Assembly: GCA_008828725.1 (NCBI GenBank)
Contig: MEHQ01001746.1
Coordinates: 826,549 to 890,548 of the forward strand
Length of the DNA stretch: 64,000 bases
Direction of reading: 5' to 3'
DNA from: Saccharina japonica
Taxonomy: Eukaryota > Sar > Phaeophyceae > Laminariales > Laminariaceae
Part shown: positions 1 to 9,533 of the stretch, piece by piece
Numbering within the stretch: the stretch's first letter is position 1
How the letters are laid out: each line of letters opens with the position of its first letter
Position numbers and translations under genes: made by a program
Notes under the pieces: model-generated
What the model was told of the DNA's origin: nothing
Seen by the model: the letters and a program-made list of their open reading frames with translations, nothing else
Databases searched by the model: none

Positions 1-202
1 ACCATAAATCGATAGCTCGATGCGCAAACCGTCCTCCTACGTATCGGTGTTGGGATCAGGGATCTTGGTGCACGACGAGTACACATTAAAACCTATATAA
101 AATAATAGCTGGGTGTGCAGTAAATTTCCACCCAGATTTCCACCCAGCGGGGTGCACGGTATTTTTTCGCATTGAACATATAGTAGTTTAGTTGTGGTAG
201 TG

Positions 203-544
203 CAAAGATCCTAGCTTTTTATGAAAATAATTACGTTATTCAACGTTCATGTAATAAATAATAAAAAACGAGAAAACCTGCCATCCCCCAGTAAATTGAT
301 TTTCTACTGCGACACTCATATACAAGAAGCGGGGACATTCGTGAACCCTTCATTATAAAAATAATTACGATTGTTCAATACTAACAAAAAAAGCAGAAAA
401 TCGGCCATCCCCCCGCAAATAGGTTTTGTACAATTAATAATATGACACTCACACAAAAGAAGCTGGAAAGATAGGTGAACCTTCAGTATAATAGGTCGCT
501 GAACACACAGTAGTAGCAGCAGTACGAAGATCCTAGCTTTTTAT
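203..544. repeat. Imperfect direct repeat, about 125-bp period, with flanking duplicate
   Basis: Two imperfect copies follow each other (about 226-348 and 349-478). Each has a stretch like ATAAAAATAATTACG, then a GCCATCCCCC block, then GACACTCA...AAGAAGC. The pair is bracketed by the same short string, AAGATCCTAGCTTTTTAT, at about 206 and 526. It looks like an old local tandem duplication in a spacer; no function is suggested. Confidence 0.6.
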
Positions 545-1234
545 TGTTGCAAAATGAAAAACATAGTTTTTTTTGCTGGGTGTTTTCACAGGTAAAATGG
601 TAATAATGTGGTGCTGCGGTTTCCTGAAGCCTGTATCGGGGGGATAGGTGCGATTTATACGTTCCAAATATTCCTAATTAATTACAGTTACTCAACGTAT
701 CCACCATGTAGATTGGTGGAGACAATACCAATTTGCCGCATATAAGCTGGGTACGAACTGCGAACTGGCTACACATGCACTTCTAATAATGCACTGCTGC
801 TGTACGTACTGTTGTGCTGTTATATACTGCGAGGCTATATTTATAGCAGCTGCAACCCGAGCACGAAAATTTTGTTTTTTTTTCAAAAAGAGCAACAGTC
901 ACGTTAGCGACAATTCCTTTTGCGTTCATCGTGGTTTTACGTTGCTGTTGTACTTCTTTCTGCGCATTTCATGCGCTGACTTCCAGCTAATGGCAACGCA
1001 TTCAATGCCAGTAACGTGTGTTGCAACTACTCGTATGCTTGCTTTATTTGTTGTCAACCTTTGTCTCCTCATAATTCATGAATTCGGATGGAACCCTTGG
1101 CATTCCTTTCAATTTCTTTTTTCGTTTATGTCGGATGGAACAGTTCCAACTCCTTCCCTGCCCTACCCATGCGGAGCCCTTGTATTATGTAATATAGGGC
1201 CTGTAATTTACTATGGTCCTACGCAATAATGTAC

Positions 1235-1405
1235 CCTTAAATGCGTTTGAGTACTCGCGAGTATACCTGGAAAGCATAAACAAAAGATGAAATAAACAAG
1301 TTGTCGCGAGTATCAGGAGTACGGAACGTTGATTGGTCCGACTAATACTTGCGAGTACTTGCAGTACGCTCAAGAACGTCGGAGTACTCGCGGGTAGCTG
1401 TCGAT
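1235..1405. repeat. Palindromic AGTACTCGCGAGTACT minisatellite, small cluster
   Basis: Several degenerate copies of the self-complementary core GAGTACTCGCGAGTA lie within 170 bp, for example at about 1248 and 1390. Intervening arms such as TTGCGAGTACTTGCAGTAC are related. The same motif forms the larger array at 33060-34240 and scattered copies near 36415, so it is a dispersed family in this genome. Confidence 0.6.
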
Positions 1406-2484
1406 GACAACAAGTAACTAAAATAACTGAGTACCAACAAACAAATCCCAAACGGCTGCGTATCCCGGTCGCGAGTTATTTATTTTATTTTCCTTTCACT
1501 TGTCTCTCGTGACCGAAGAACCCCGAAAATGTTTCTATGACTCGCATACGACGATTGTCAGCTGGGCGGGGGATAGGTCGCGGCTCCGTCCCGACTGCGG
1601 AGTGTCTGCTGCCCACTACTGCAGCAATTGTTTGTTTATGTGCTGTACTTGCTTTCTCGCGTTTGCCTCCTGTCTGCTATACTTATACCTACTTCAGTTA
1701 TTTTTGCACATATGGCCATCCTTTGGTCTACGGACCGCTCGGCGCCGTAGCTCCCGCGCGAGCCCTTGACGTCGAGATCTACGTCAGGACCTCTAAAGAA
1801 TCGTGCCCTGTGAGCGTTTTGTCGAATTGCCTACCGACAGGGCCTATTTCTTCGCGTGATTTCTTCATGCACGTGTTGTTTGACCTCCGACCCGTGGGTG
1901 GAATCAGCCCCCTGGCCGCCGTCAACATTGTGGAGGCCTGCGCCGTAGGCTGTGTGGTCAGATCTGGGATGCCATTGAGAACACATGCCACCCGGGCTTT
2001 GTCGACAACTGCCGTCAATATATTGTTTGCCGAGGCAGTGATGAGAGATCTACTGCCGTTGTACGTATACGTGTACGTATGTATGGTGGTCTACACCAAG
2101 TAGCACGTGTGAAATGTAGAGTAGCAGCTCAGAGGGAGCTACGAATGCACTGTTAACGTTGCTGCGAAGCTTCCATGGCATGTACAGCAGCAGTTGTGAT
2201 CGCTCCTTTCGAGCGGGCTACGCTCTGCATCGCATCATCGATTATCGCATACTCAATTACTGCTGTTGAGGGTTTCAACATAAAACGTGGCATTTGCAAA
2301 CGGGGATGGAAACCCGATTGTTTTGTTGTTTTATCGTTTTGTTTTTATGTTCTCTGGCAGAGGAGGCGCGTGAATGTATGCGTGCATCAGGTTGGTATCG
2401 AAGACACGTATGTATCGGTGCTACTGCTGTAATACAACAGTACCTACCACGAGCTGTGAGCAGTCCATAGTGTGAGGGATGCAT

Positions 2485-3030
2485 ATGTATGACCAGTATC
2501 AAATACATGCACACGTATCAGTTGCTGTTCCTGATGTCGTCGTTGTTCGCATGTTTCTAAGATGTGTAGGGTCGCACAGTAGGCAGAGCTGTACAGGATA
2601 CAATGCGCATGTGTCAGGTTTGTGACCAAGATTCACACGAGCACACACGTATGAGTGCTACAGCAGTATCACACGTATTACGTGTACGATTGTTATTCTC
2701 CGGGGGCAGTGTGCAGAGCGCTCTCGACTCTTGACAGTACGTCTGGTTGACATCCATCGACTCAATGCTGCTAACGTGTGTAAAGCGCGCTCGGCTCTTA
2801 GCATTACGTCTGACCTCATCCTTCCCCACAATACTGCTGACATCTCCGCCATAACGCAATTCTGCGACCGGCAGCCGTTCAGGCCGCCGGCGAAGTCCGT
2901 TGTACATCTTACGCGGGATATACCTTCATCCTAAGCACCGCAACGTAGACAAATATACACACACTGACTAACATAGTACAATGCTTGCCGGAACCATTAA
3001 TAAAACCTATACAAATATTCCATTTTCTTT
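2485..3030. repeat. Leader of repeated unit A
   Basis: This stretch matches 12325-12800 in front of unit B. Shared landmarks include GACCAGTATCAAATACATG, CAATGCGCATGTGTCAGG and TCTTGACAGTACGTCTG. It is absent in front of unit C, where similarity begins only at about 40868. It is therefore either the true left end of the unit or older flanking DNA duplicated with A and B. No convincing coding frame is conserved. Confidence 0.6.
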
Positions 3031-3819
3031 ACAGCAGTAGAATCAGGTAAGTTTCGGGTTATCCGAAAAACGTACTTGAGTAATAATGCGACCAAATGGG
3101 TTAAACACACCGTTCGGACTTTACGTTGAAAATAGTTTGTTCAAATATCATCCCTGGTTAGACACAGGGTCGACTGTTTGTTTCCCCTCCATTATTTCAA
3201 AATGTAAAAATAGTTGTTTTGTATTCAAACGATACAAAATAGTGTCCCAGATCATTTTTCCCCCTGAAGTCCAAGTCACGTTTTGCAATTTTCAGAATGC
3301 CCACCCTTACCAGGCGGGCTAATTTCAATACCAGCTCATACCCGTCTTTATGAATGATGTGTTATAAATTAACCCCCCTCCAGAAAAAGGTTATGCGAAT
3401 ACGCGGTTCATCGACAACTACGAGGCGAAAAATGATCGGAACGAAATATGAAAACCCAGGAAATTTACGCACGGAAAAACACATTCCAAGATGAGGATTT
3501 GTGTTCGTTACAACAAATATGTTTGGCACAAAGCACGTGTACCGAGGCGCTGAAGGTTTGCTGTAAGTGCATGCACTACGCGGTATGTGTAATATTGCCA
3601 CCTAACGTGCAATGACTCGAACCTGCAACGAATACCTGCTACAGCTTACGCTGTTTTTCATTCCAAGAGCATATACTGCGTTATACCGCCTTACTTGGCA
3701 AAGGGCAATCCTAAGATGTTTGATTCCCGCATGTTTGCGTTAGAGATTATTTCGAGCGAAGACGTTTACACAAACCACAGCATAAGCGCTTAGGGTTCCA
3801 CACGATTACCTATAGCAAG

Positions 3820-3975
3820 GCACATACTTATTTTCAGCCAGTAAATCGCGGATCTTTTGTGGTTCAATCAACATGGTCACTCGCACAAGAACTGCAGCTT
3901 GGAGTCCATGCTATAGTTTGGAACGGCCTCCTAATAGTTGAATGGGTACCGCACAGCCGATCGATGCTTGTCTAA
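3820..3975 (+). pseudogene. Remnant of conserved T-module frame 1
   Basis: An open stretch here encodes a peptide with the pattern GSFVVQSTW-SLAQELQLGV followed by a WNGL motif. Related peptides occur at the same place in B (13602-13769) and D (56219-56386), and in truncated form in C near 41685. This copy has lost the start methionine seen in B and D. I do not recognise the family. Shared descent of the units alone could explain the similarity; the argument for coding is that the frame stays open while bases differ. Confidence 0.35.
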
Positions 3976-4059
3976 CTACCAATAAAAAACGCCTCATATG
4001 ATTTGCACGCAATTGGTTTCCTTTCGGGTTCGCAGTAGGCTCAACTCATTTGCTGCCAC

Positions 4060-4322
4060 GACGCGTGCTACGAGGAAGGTAGCACTTTTTGGCTGAAACG
4101 TTTTCGGACTGACGGGGATCCTAAACCCCAAATCGTCAGAATTTGTTTGTTTTTGTGTTCGAGTACTTCTTCGTTGTTTGTATACTTAGAGCATGGGTTT
4201 GTCCATCCGGTAGATTATTCGTTTTCCTCCAAACTCAGTCTTCGAGTGAGAGGTATTGAGCTCCTCAAGTGACCAATCACCCTCAGAAAAAGCAATGGTG
4301 CACCTCAACCGTAACACGCGTC
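4060..4322 (+). mobile_element. MITE-like element, T-module copy in unit A
   Basis: About 263 bp bounded by inverted ends: left GACGCGTGCTACGAGGAAGG, right complementary to GACGCGTGTTACGGTTGAGG. The interior carries the family landmarks TTTTGGCTGAAACG, a GGATCCTAAACC-like string, a TTAGAGCATGGG-like string and CTCCTCAAGTGACCAATCACCCTCAG. There is no coding capacity. I cannot see a clear target-site duplication. It sits at the same place as the copies in B (13844-14108) and D (56469-56731), so it was present before the unit was duplicated. Confidence 0.65.
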
Positions 4323-4617
4323 CCACCCGCCACGAAGGGCTACGGCAAATACCCGGTGTCTGGCCTGTTGCACCTGGTATGCCCCTCGTGCCCCGTACGC
4401 TGTACGCAGCCGATTAACTCCCGTAGCATTCACGTAGAAAGTTATTTGTACCTATTCCCGGCTCCTTCCGTGTAAGCTGAGTTTTGAGTTAAAATTCGCT
4501 TTAGTTTTCGATCTACTGCTAATAGCTTGTATACTTAAATGGGGTCGTACCAACACGGTAACGTACACGGTTACGAGCCGTCTCCCTCTTTCTGTTTAAT
4601 AGGGTAAGGCTTCGCCG

Positions 4618-4900
4618 ATGGTTCTTTCAGGTCGCGCTTTTTGTTTGCTGTCCGATCTTCATCGAGTATATTACCGCATCGAGAAGCCAGCCAGTGGTCA
4701 ATCAACACCTGTCTGTTATCACTTTGTCATTTCATGTTATTGTTGTGTTCCGGCTCGACCTGAAATAAAGATTACTGTTAGGCGGAGTTGGCGACGGCTC
4801 TTGAAGAATGTCGTTGAGGACATATTTCAAGGTAGACGTGCTCCAACGTGCTTCTGAGGGTGGTAATTTCGGCAGCTCTATACCTCGCATAAAAACTGTT
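4618..4900 (+). pseudogene. Remnant of conserved T-module frame 2 (unit A)
   Basis: The frame from 4618 encodes a peptide beginning MVLSGRAFCLLSDL, with later motifs TPVCYHFVI and PEIKITVRRS. Close relatives lie at 57051-57227 (D) and, with stops, near 14410-14600 (B). After the RRS motif this copy runs to a stop at 4857. The neighbouring frame instead carries the continuation RMSLRT-KVDVL-GG-FG-SIP that stays open in B (14477-14728) and C (41669-41995). This points to a frameshift in a once longer frame. No known domain is recognised. Confidence 0.35.
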
Positions 4901-5357
4901 TTTCCAATATAAACCAAAACTGCTAACCCGACAAACAATCCCATAGTGTAGGTTTACGCGGAATCATATTTGCAAGAAAACGATGGCATTCCGAATATCG
5001 TGTGGGGTAAGGAGCTCGTCATTCAGAAACTACTTTAGTAAAACAACGATACAATACCCCCCTATCGTAAGACGTGTCTGAGTGACTTCCTTTACCGCGC
5101 GTTTGGTGCTGCCGTCCCTAAACAATGCGCACGAGCTATAAGGAATCTAAAAGCTTTCAAATACGCTCCCGCTCTCCTGGCGTATCTCCATGCGTTGTTC
5201 GTCGTGAACAAAACTGACTCGCCACGGAATTAAACCCACGGCTGCGTAGCTCTGAAGCATTACAAGGTAATAGCACCTTTTTCCCCCCGTTTTACATTTT
5301 CTGTTTCAGTGACATGCATGGACGAGAGACGGCGATTATTACACGCGGCGTAACTGT

Positions 5358-5630
5358 TTGATTGATCTAAAACTCGAGATCATGAATCCAGACGTATATC
5401 ACACGCGACGTGCTTTTGACGACCACTTGTTTATTACACCGGGGTGCTCTGATCCTAGTGAACGTCGAGACCCTTCTCACCCGCAAAGTTTTGCAACCGG
5501 GCGTTTGACCCTACACAATGGACGTAGAAAGGCGCAAATGCCCGACCTCTTTGTGCGTTCGTGTAGGGTCGGTGGGGCCTTGGGTCCATGGTACTTCGTG
5601 CTTTCGGAGGTAAGTTGCCGATGCTTTTAA
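5358..5630 (+). CDS. Short conserved frame just upstream of EsV-1-7 gene A1, unknown
   Basis: A 90-codon frame ending about 170 bp before the A1 start codon. Its core (AFDDHLF, GCSD, FATGRLTLHNG, KAQMPDLFVR-CRV-GALG) is matched by an open frame at 42440-42637 in unit C and by an uninterrupted stretch near 15230-15410 in B. It could be a small protein, an upstream exon, or simply duplicated leader sequence that stays open. I recognise no domain, and there is no signal peptide or membrane segment. The annotated start is only the first ATG of the frame. Confidence 0.25.
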   Translation: MIDLKLEIMNPDVYHTRRAFDDHLFITPGCSDPSERRDPSHPQSFATGRLTLHNGRRKAQMPDLFVRSCRVGGALGPWYFVLSEVSCRCF

Positions 5631-5800
5631 TATACAAGTTTCGAAGACTCACGTTTGCCAGACCCTCATAGCCCGTCGCGTTTTGCCCGTGCACCAGCAA
5701 CGGCAAGTTTGAACAGTTTAGCTTGAACATTCCATTCTGTGTCCATCTCCCTTGCCGACCTGCCTCTGACAAATTTTCACAGCTGCAACGAACGGCAACA

Positions 5801-7048
5801 ATGGTGTGTTGCCGTCATGACTACTGCAAGAAGCGATCGAAGTTTAACGTCGTCGGCAGCCCAGGACCGATCTACTGCAAGCAACATGCCGAAGACAGCA
5901 TGGTAGACGTCGTCTCCAGGCGTTGCTCACATCATTCCTGCACGAGGCAGCCGAGCTTCAACACCAAGCGGGGGATGAAAGCTCTCTACTGCAAGCAACA
6001 TGCAAAATATGGCATGGTGAACATGCGCGACAAGCAATGCTTGCATGACTCCTGCACAATTTGGCCGGCCTTTAACGTCCGGGGCAGCAAGACTGCTCTC
6101 TACTGCGACCAACATGCTGATGACGGCATGGTGAATTTGCACCATAAGCAATGCGTGCATGAGTCCTGCTCGAGGCGCCCAAGCTTCAACACAGAGGGAA
6201 ACAAAACAGCGACGCACTGCAGGCAACATGCTGAGGACGGCATGGTGAACGTGTGTAGCAACAAATGCCTGCATGACTCCTGCTTTATGAACCCAAGCTT
6301 CAACGTCGCTGGCGAAAAGACAACTCTCTACTGCAAGCAACATGCTATGGACGGCATGGTGAACGTCCGCCACAAGAAATGCTTGCTTGACTCCTGCTCG
6401 AGGCACCCAAGCTTCAACGTCGAGGGCAGCAAGACTGCTCTCTACTGCAAACAACATGCTAAGGACGGCATGGTGAACGTGCGCGACAAGAAATGCTTGC
6501 ATGAATCCTGCACTAGTTCGCCGGCCTTCAACTCCGCTGGCGACAAGACCGCTCTCTACTGCAAGCAACATGCTGAGGACGGCATGGTGAACGTGCGCGA
6601 GAAGCTATGCTTGCATTACTCTTGCTGTAGGCACCCAAGCTTCAACGTCGAGGGAAGCAATGCTGCTCTCTACTGCAAGCAACATTCTGTTGCCGGCATG
6701 GTGCACATTCACGGCAAGCATGGCTGCTCACATGAATACTGTTTCAAGCGGCCGTCGTGGGGAGTTCTAACCGACGGCGCGGCAACTGTATGCACCGGCC
6801 ATATGGGTGATATCTTGGTTGGCCCGGTGATCAACTTCAAACGCAGATGCAAGCTCAGAGGCTGCAGTAAAATTTCGCGATGGGGACTCGACGGGGGCCA
6901 ACCCACCCACTGCCCCGATCACGGCCCGGTCGAGGACGGGCTTGTTTGTATCGTAGGAACAGCTAGCAGAAATAGAAGTAGTGTTAGCCAGTCATGCGGT
7001 GCCTTAAAGAACCCCTCGTTTCGTGTAAAAACTGAGTGTTCCTTTTAA
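5801..7048 (+). CDS. EsV-1-7 repeat protein A1 (415 aa, 10 repeats)
   Basis: An uninterrupted single-exon frame. The start is placed at the ATG of Met-Val-Cys-Cys because all four plus-strand copies share it in the context ACAATGGTGTGTTGCC; the frame is open from 5723 but those residues are not shared. Ten EsV-1-7 repeats begin at about residues 4, 42, 80, 118, 156, 194, 232, 270, 309 and 350. The first eight fit C-x4-C-x16-C-x2-H-x12 closely. The last two are divergent (SWGVLTDGAATVC-TGH and RWGLDGGQPTHC-PDH) and are followed by a tail ending KTECSF. No signal peptide or membrane segment is visible, so a nuclear or cytosolic location is likely. The family includes the Ectocarpus developmental regulator IMM; molecular function is unknown and metal binding is inferred. 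This is the shortest intact member here and all its core Cys/His positions are kept. Confidence 0.88.
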   Translation: MVCCRHDYCKKRSKFNVVGSPGPIYCKQHAEDSMVDVVSRRCSHHSCTRQPSFNTKRGMKALYCKQHAKYGMVNMRDKQCLHDSCTIWPAFNVRGSKTALYCDQHADDGMVNLHHKQCVHESCSRRPSFNTEGNKTATHCRQHAEDGMVNVCSNKCLHDSCFMNPSFNVAGEKTTLYCKQHAMDGMVNVRHKKCLLDSCSRHPSFNVEGSKTALYCKQHAKDGMVNVRDKKCLHESCTSSPAFNSAGDKTALYCKQHAEDGMVNVREKLCLHYSCCRHPSFNVEGSNAALYCKQHSVAGMVHIHGKHGCSHEYCFKRPSWGVLTDGAATVCTGHMGDILVGPVINFKRRCKLRGCSKISRWGLDGGQPTHCPDHGPVEDGLVCIVGTASRNRSSVSQSCGALKNPSFRVKTECSF

Positions 7049-7706
7049 AAGAGTTTGAATTAGCCCGAAAAGTGCCTTAATCCGTCTAAGCGTTCATTTG
7101 CGGGGGCAGAGGTAAATCAGTTATAAATACGCCTTAATTTCTTAAAGAAGTCCCCACCATTGTTTCGGTCATGATGTGATATCTCCTACGTACACTGTTA
7201 CTCTTTTTCTCGCTAGTTTGAAGATCCCCGTTCTACTTAGGCGCGCGACAGCTGAGTTGACTGGAGAGCTTGCCAATGAAACGACCCCAGGTATTGCTCT
7301 AAACTCAAGAAGGGTCTAAAAGGTTTCGCAGGAGCGGAACATTACTGAGCCCCTGCAAGTCGTAGAGGCCGCAGAGCTTCGGGCTGGTCTCAACGTTGTG
7401 CCTTTTTGAGCTAACACCGGCGACGGAGTTGGGAGCCACGGCTCAGAAATTGCAGGAGGCATTTGGCAAGCCGATAACCACAGTACTGAACGATATGTCC
7501 TACCTCGCCGTCATGTGACATCACACACACGTAATAGTCTACAGTGCTTTCGATAGGAGGCGCAAACGATTGTCGTCCTGGTTCGGTACTTGGGCTTGAA
7601 GGAGATAACAACAGATGCAAACGGTTCGCGTAGACTCTTAACATTTTACAACAAGACAATTTTCAACTTTCTGAACTCGAATGGAACATCTCTTCTACAT
7701 TCAGCA
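7049..7706 (+). repeat. U module of unit A, truncated
   Basis: Matches the start of the 3' flank of the other plus-strand genes (19701-20360, 44554-45220, 60255-60910). Landmarks are GCGGGGGCAGAGGTAAAT, GGCGCGCGACAG and AACACCGGCGACGGAGTTGG. Similarity stops at about 7706, where the sequence jumps directly into a MITE that in B lies near 24330. All of the remaining U and the R module are missing from this unit. Confidence 0.7.
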
Positions 7707-7864
7707 ATGCAATGTGCTACTACCCGATGAACAATACCACGCGCTGAGTACACAAAGAACAATAGAGCAAAAAACAAGAAATAACGTCCGACTTTGGGTT
7801 AAGGAGACCGATCATCCAGAAACCAGTTCAGGCAAATATTTCTACCTGTATCGTAGCACGCGTC
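7707..7864 (-). mobile_element. MITE-like element, inverted and truncated, at a deletion junction
   Basis: Corresponds to the distal part of the inverted MITE copies at 24238-24488 and 49905-50164. It begins at GTGCTACTACCCGATGAACA and ends at the inverted TIR CTGTATCGTAGCACGCGTC. Its proximal end is missing, precisely where U is joined to S. The deletion that shortened unit A therefore has one breakpoint inside this element. Confidence 0.6.
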
Positions 7865-8353
7865 ATTAAGCTACCGGTAATTCCTCAGTGTAGGAATGTA
7901 ATATTCACGGGAGGCAATAACATCCAACACTATTAACGTACGTTTTTGAATATTTTGAGTGTACCCATTTTATAATCTTCGCCCTCTTTTCTCTATCTTT
8001 TCTGCTGTAGTCGTGACTCGGATTGGAGGTAACAAGGTAGGCCCTTCTGCATCCCCACTACTACGGTGTTTGCCTCGCGTTTACATTGCGAGAAGATTCC
8101 AGCCTGTTTTCCCCTCGTCGACTCGCATTGCATTGCGCCTACCCACGCTACTAGGCGCTCTTAGCAGATTATTCCGTTTTTTCACGTTTTGTTTTTAATA
8201 AACTCAAACGTCCGACCCACGTGAGGTTAGAACCCCGAAAACAACTACCAGGTAGTAGCATTCGAGGGTGCTACTAGACCATCGGGACGAACGACTTTGA
8301 AATATATATATTACAGTGCTTTTGCCAAGCGTAGTTGGTATTGATCGCTATGG

Positions 8354-8610
8354 GCGCGCGGTACGGTGGAGGTGGTACGATTTGGCAGAAACGTTTATTA
8401 CATGGCCGGTCTCCTTAAACCAAAATCGTTTTTCTCTTTCATGATATTTTTGGAATAATTTTCGTGGTATACCTAGGGCATGGAATTGCTGATCGGGGGA
8501 CAGCACACCCCCCCCCCCCTCCTACCTCCGGGTTAGGGCGAGGCATAAAAAACTCGTCAAGTTACCCCCCCCCACAAAAACGATTGTGCACCTCTTGCGT
8601 GGCATGCGTC
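8354..8610 (+). mobile_element. MITE-like element, S-module copy in unit A
   Basis: Left end GCGCGCGGTACGGTGGAGG, right end TGCACCTCTTGCGTGGCATG read inward. Interior landmarks TTTGGCAGAAACG, GGTCTCCTTAAACC and GGGCATGGAATTGCTGATC are present. A run of C bases near 8509-8520 and a second near 8567-8574 distinguish this copy; the matching place in C (50653-50992) is also C-rich. Confidence 0.6.
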
Positions 8611-9239
8611 TGCTTCGGGGAAGAAACGTGGCATATGCGAGCCAGATATATTCGTTAATAGTATCACTTCGATTGCCTTGCAGCGCCGGAAACAGGCCAG
8701 TGAGCCTCTAAACAGTGAGATTTATGACAACATCATATAGGCGGCGAAAGCGTTCAAAAAGCGTCAAACGTCCAAGGCAGCCACCTCCTGTAAACTTCGT
8801 ACTGGACGCGTGCTTGCACGGTAGGGTTGCACCATTAGTAGTGTGGTCTTTTCTGAGCCTCCGGGCTTGAGGACTTTTGCGTGTCGCCTGAAAACTTTTT
8901 TTGAGACAACGATAAAAAACTTTTGTACGGGTGATGACAATCCAGTAGCCTAGATATACCACGAGCAGTACTGTTACACACTACGAGGGTATATGAGTAT
9001 GCGATGCTCCAATTTGTTCGGGTTTCTAAAACAACTGAACAAACGACAAACACGAGGAGAGTTTGTTCGTTCAAAGTGTTTAGCTCGAAGGCACTAGCGG
9101 ATCAGGATAGATCTATGATAGCTCACGAAGTTACCCGACACGATAATACTAAGCTATAAAATTGTTTTCTTTGGTCACTGTTTCCCTATAGCAAATGCTT
9201 TTCGTGGGTTAAAAAATGTTTTTTCTGGGGGAAACAGAC

Positions 9240-9335
9240 TACAAGAACCCTAACGCAACCCAACCAAATTGTTCGCAAGAACCCTAACCCAGCCTAACCA
9301 AATTATCCGCAAGAACCCTATTAGCGGGGTCCCAA
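9240..9335. repeat. Short tandem repeat, about 34-bp unit
   Basis: About two and a half copies of a unit containing CAAGAACCCTAAC-CA-CC-AACCAAATT-TTCGC. The equivalent place in B (25865-25915) and C (51615-51665) has roughly one and a half, so it expanded in unit A. The AACCCTAA strings look telomere-like, but the period is far too long for a telomere. Confidence 0.55.
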
Positions 9336-9533
9336 CGGTATCATAGTTGGGTAGTTCCGTCAGTCCAACCATTGTTCTGGGACAAGAGAGAGTTACTCTT
9401 GTCGTAGCACGCGCCACTGATAACGCCTGTTCAATTACATCTAGACATTCATCTGCCGGCCCGCAATCGAAAGCCGCCGGACACGACTGGACGGCAAGCA
9501 CATATTACACGTTATCGTTAGCTTTGAAATGCT

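Larger units (their letters stand above)
1..2480. other. Left spacer, no confident gene
   Basis: I see no gene here that I can support. Short frames exist on both strands (plus 789-1229 and 1537-2103; minus 1779-2018). The last two overlap antisense in a GC-richer patch and neither has a recognisable domain. The region also holds a direct duplication near 203-544 and copies of a palindromic minisatellite motif near 1235-1405, annotated separately. Confidence 0.5.
3031..5800 (+). repeat. T module of unit A (upstream flank of EsV-1-7 gene A1)
   Basis: Colinear with 12800-15619 (B), 40868-42846 (C, with an internal deletion) and 55915-58320 (D, lacking the first few hundred bases). It starts near the shared string GGTTATCCGAAAAAC and ends at the start codon of the plus-strand EsV-1-7 gene. 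It carries one MITE copy and several short conserved but broken plus-strand frames. The last 160 bp before the ATG are among the better conserved parts, as expected for a promoter and 5' leader, although I see no firm TATA element. Confidence 0.75.
7865..9533 (+). repeat. S module of unit A (3' flank of EsV-1-7 pseudogene A2)
   Basis: Colinear with 24489-26149 (B) and 50165-51879 (C), and found reverse-complemented at 52847-54290. It contains a second MITE copy and short frames on both strands that recur between copies, such as the minus-strand frames overlapping 8708-9074 (compare 51089-51487). I see no recognisable protein. Confidence 0.7.

Noticed and set aside
1537..2103. A 188-codon plus-strand gene
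   Set aside because: An antisense frame (1779-2018) is equally plausible, composition is uneven (YVYVYV tail), and there is no domain or partner.
5927..6571. Minus-strand frame of 214 codons opposite A1
   Set aside because: Same periodicity effect; A1 on the plus strand has the C-x4-C-x16-C-x2-H pattern and the conserved start.
9240..9335. Telomeric repeat (AACCCTAA strings)
   Set aside because: Only a few copies in a 34-bp unit, internal to a repeated module; not a telomere array.
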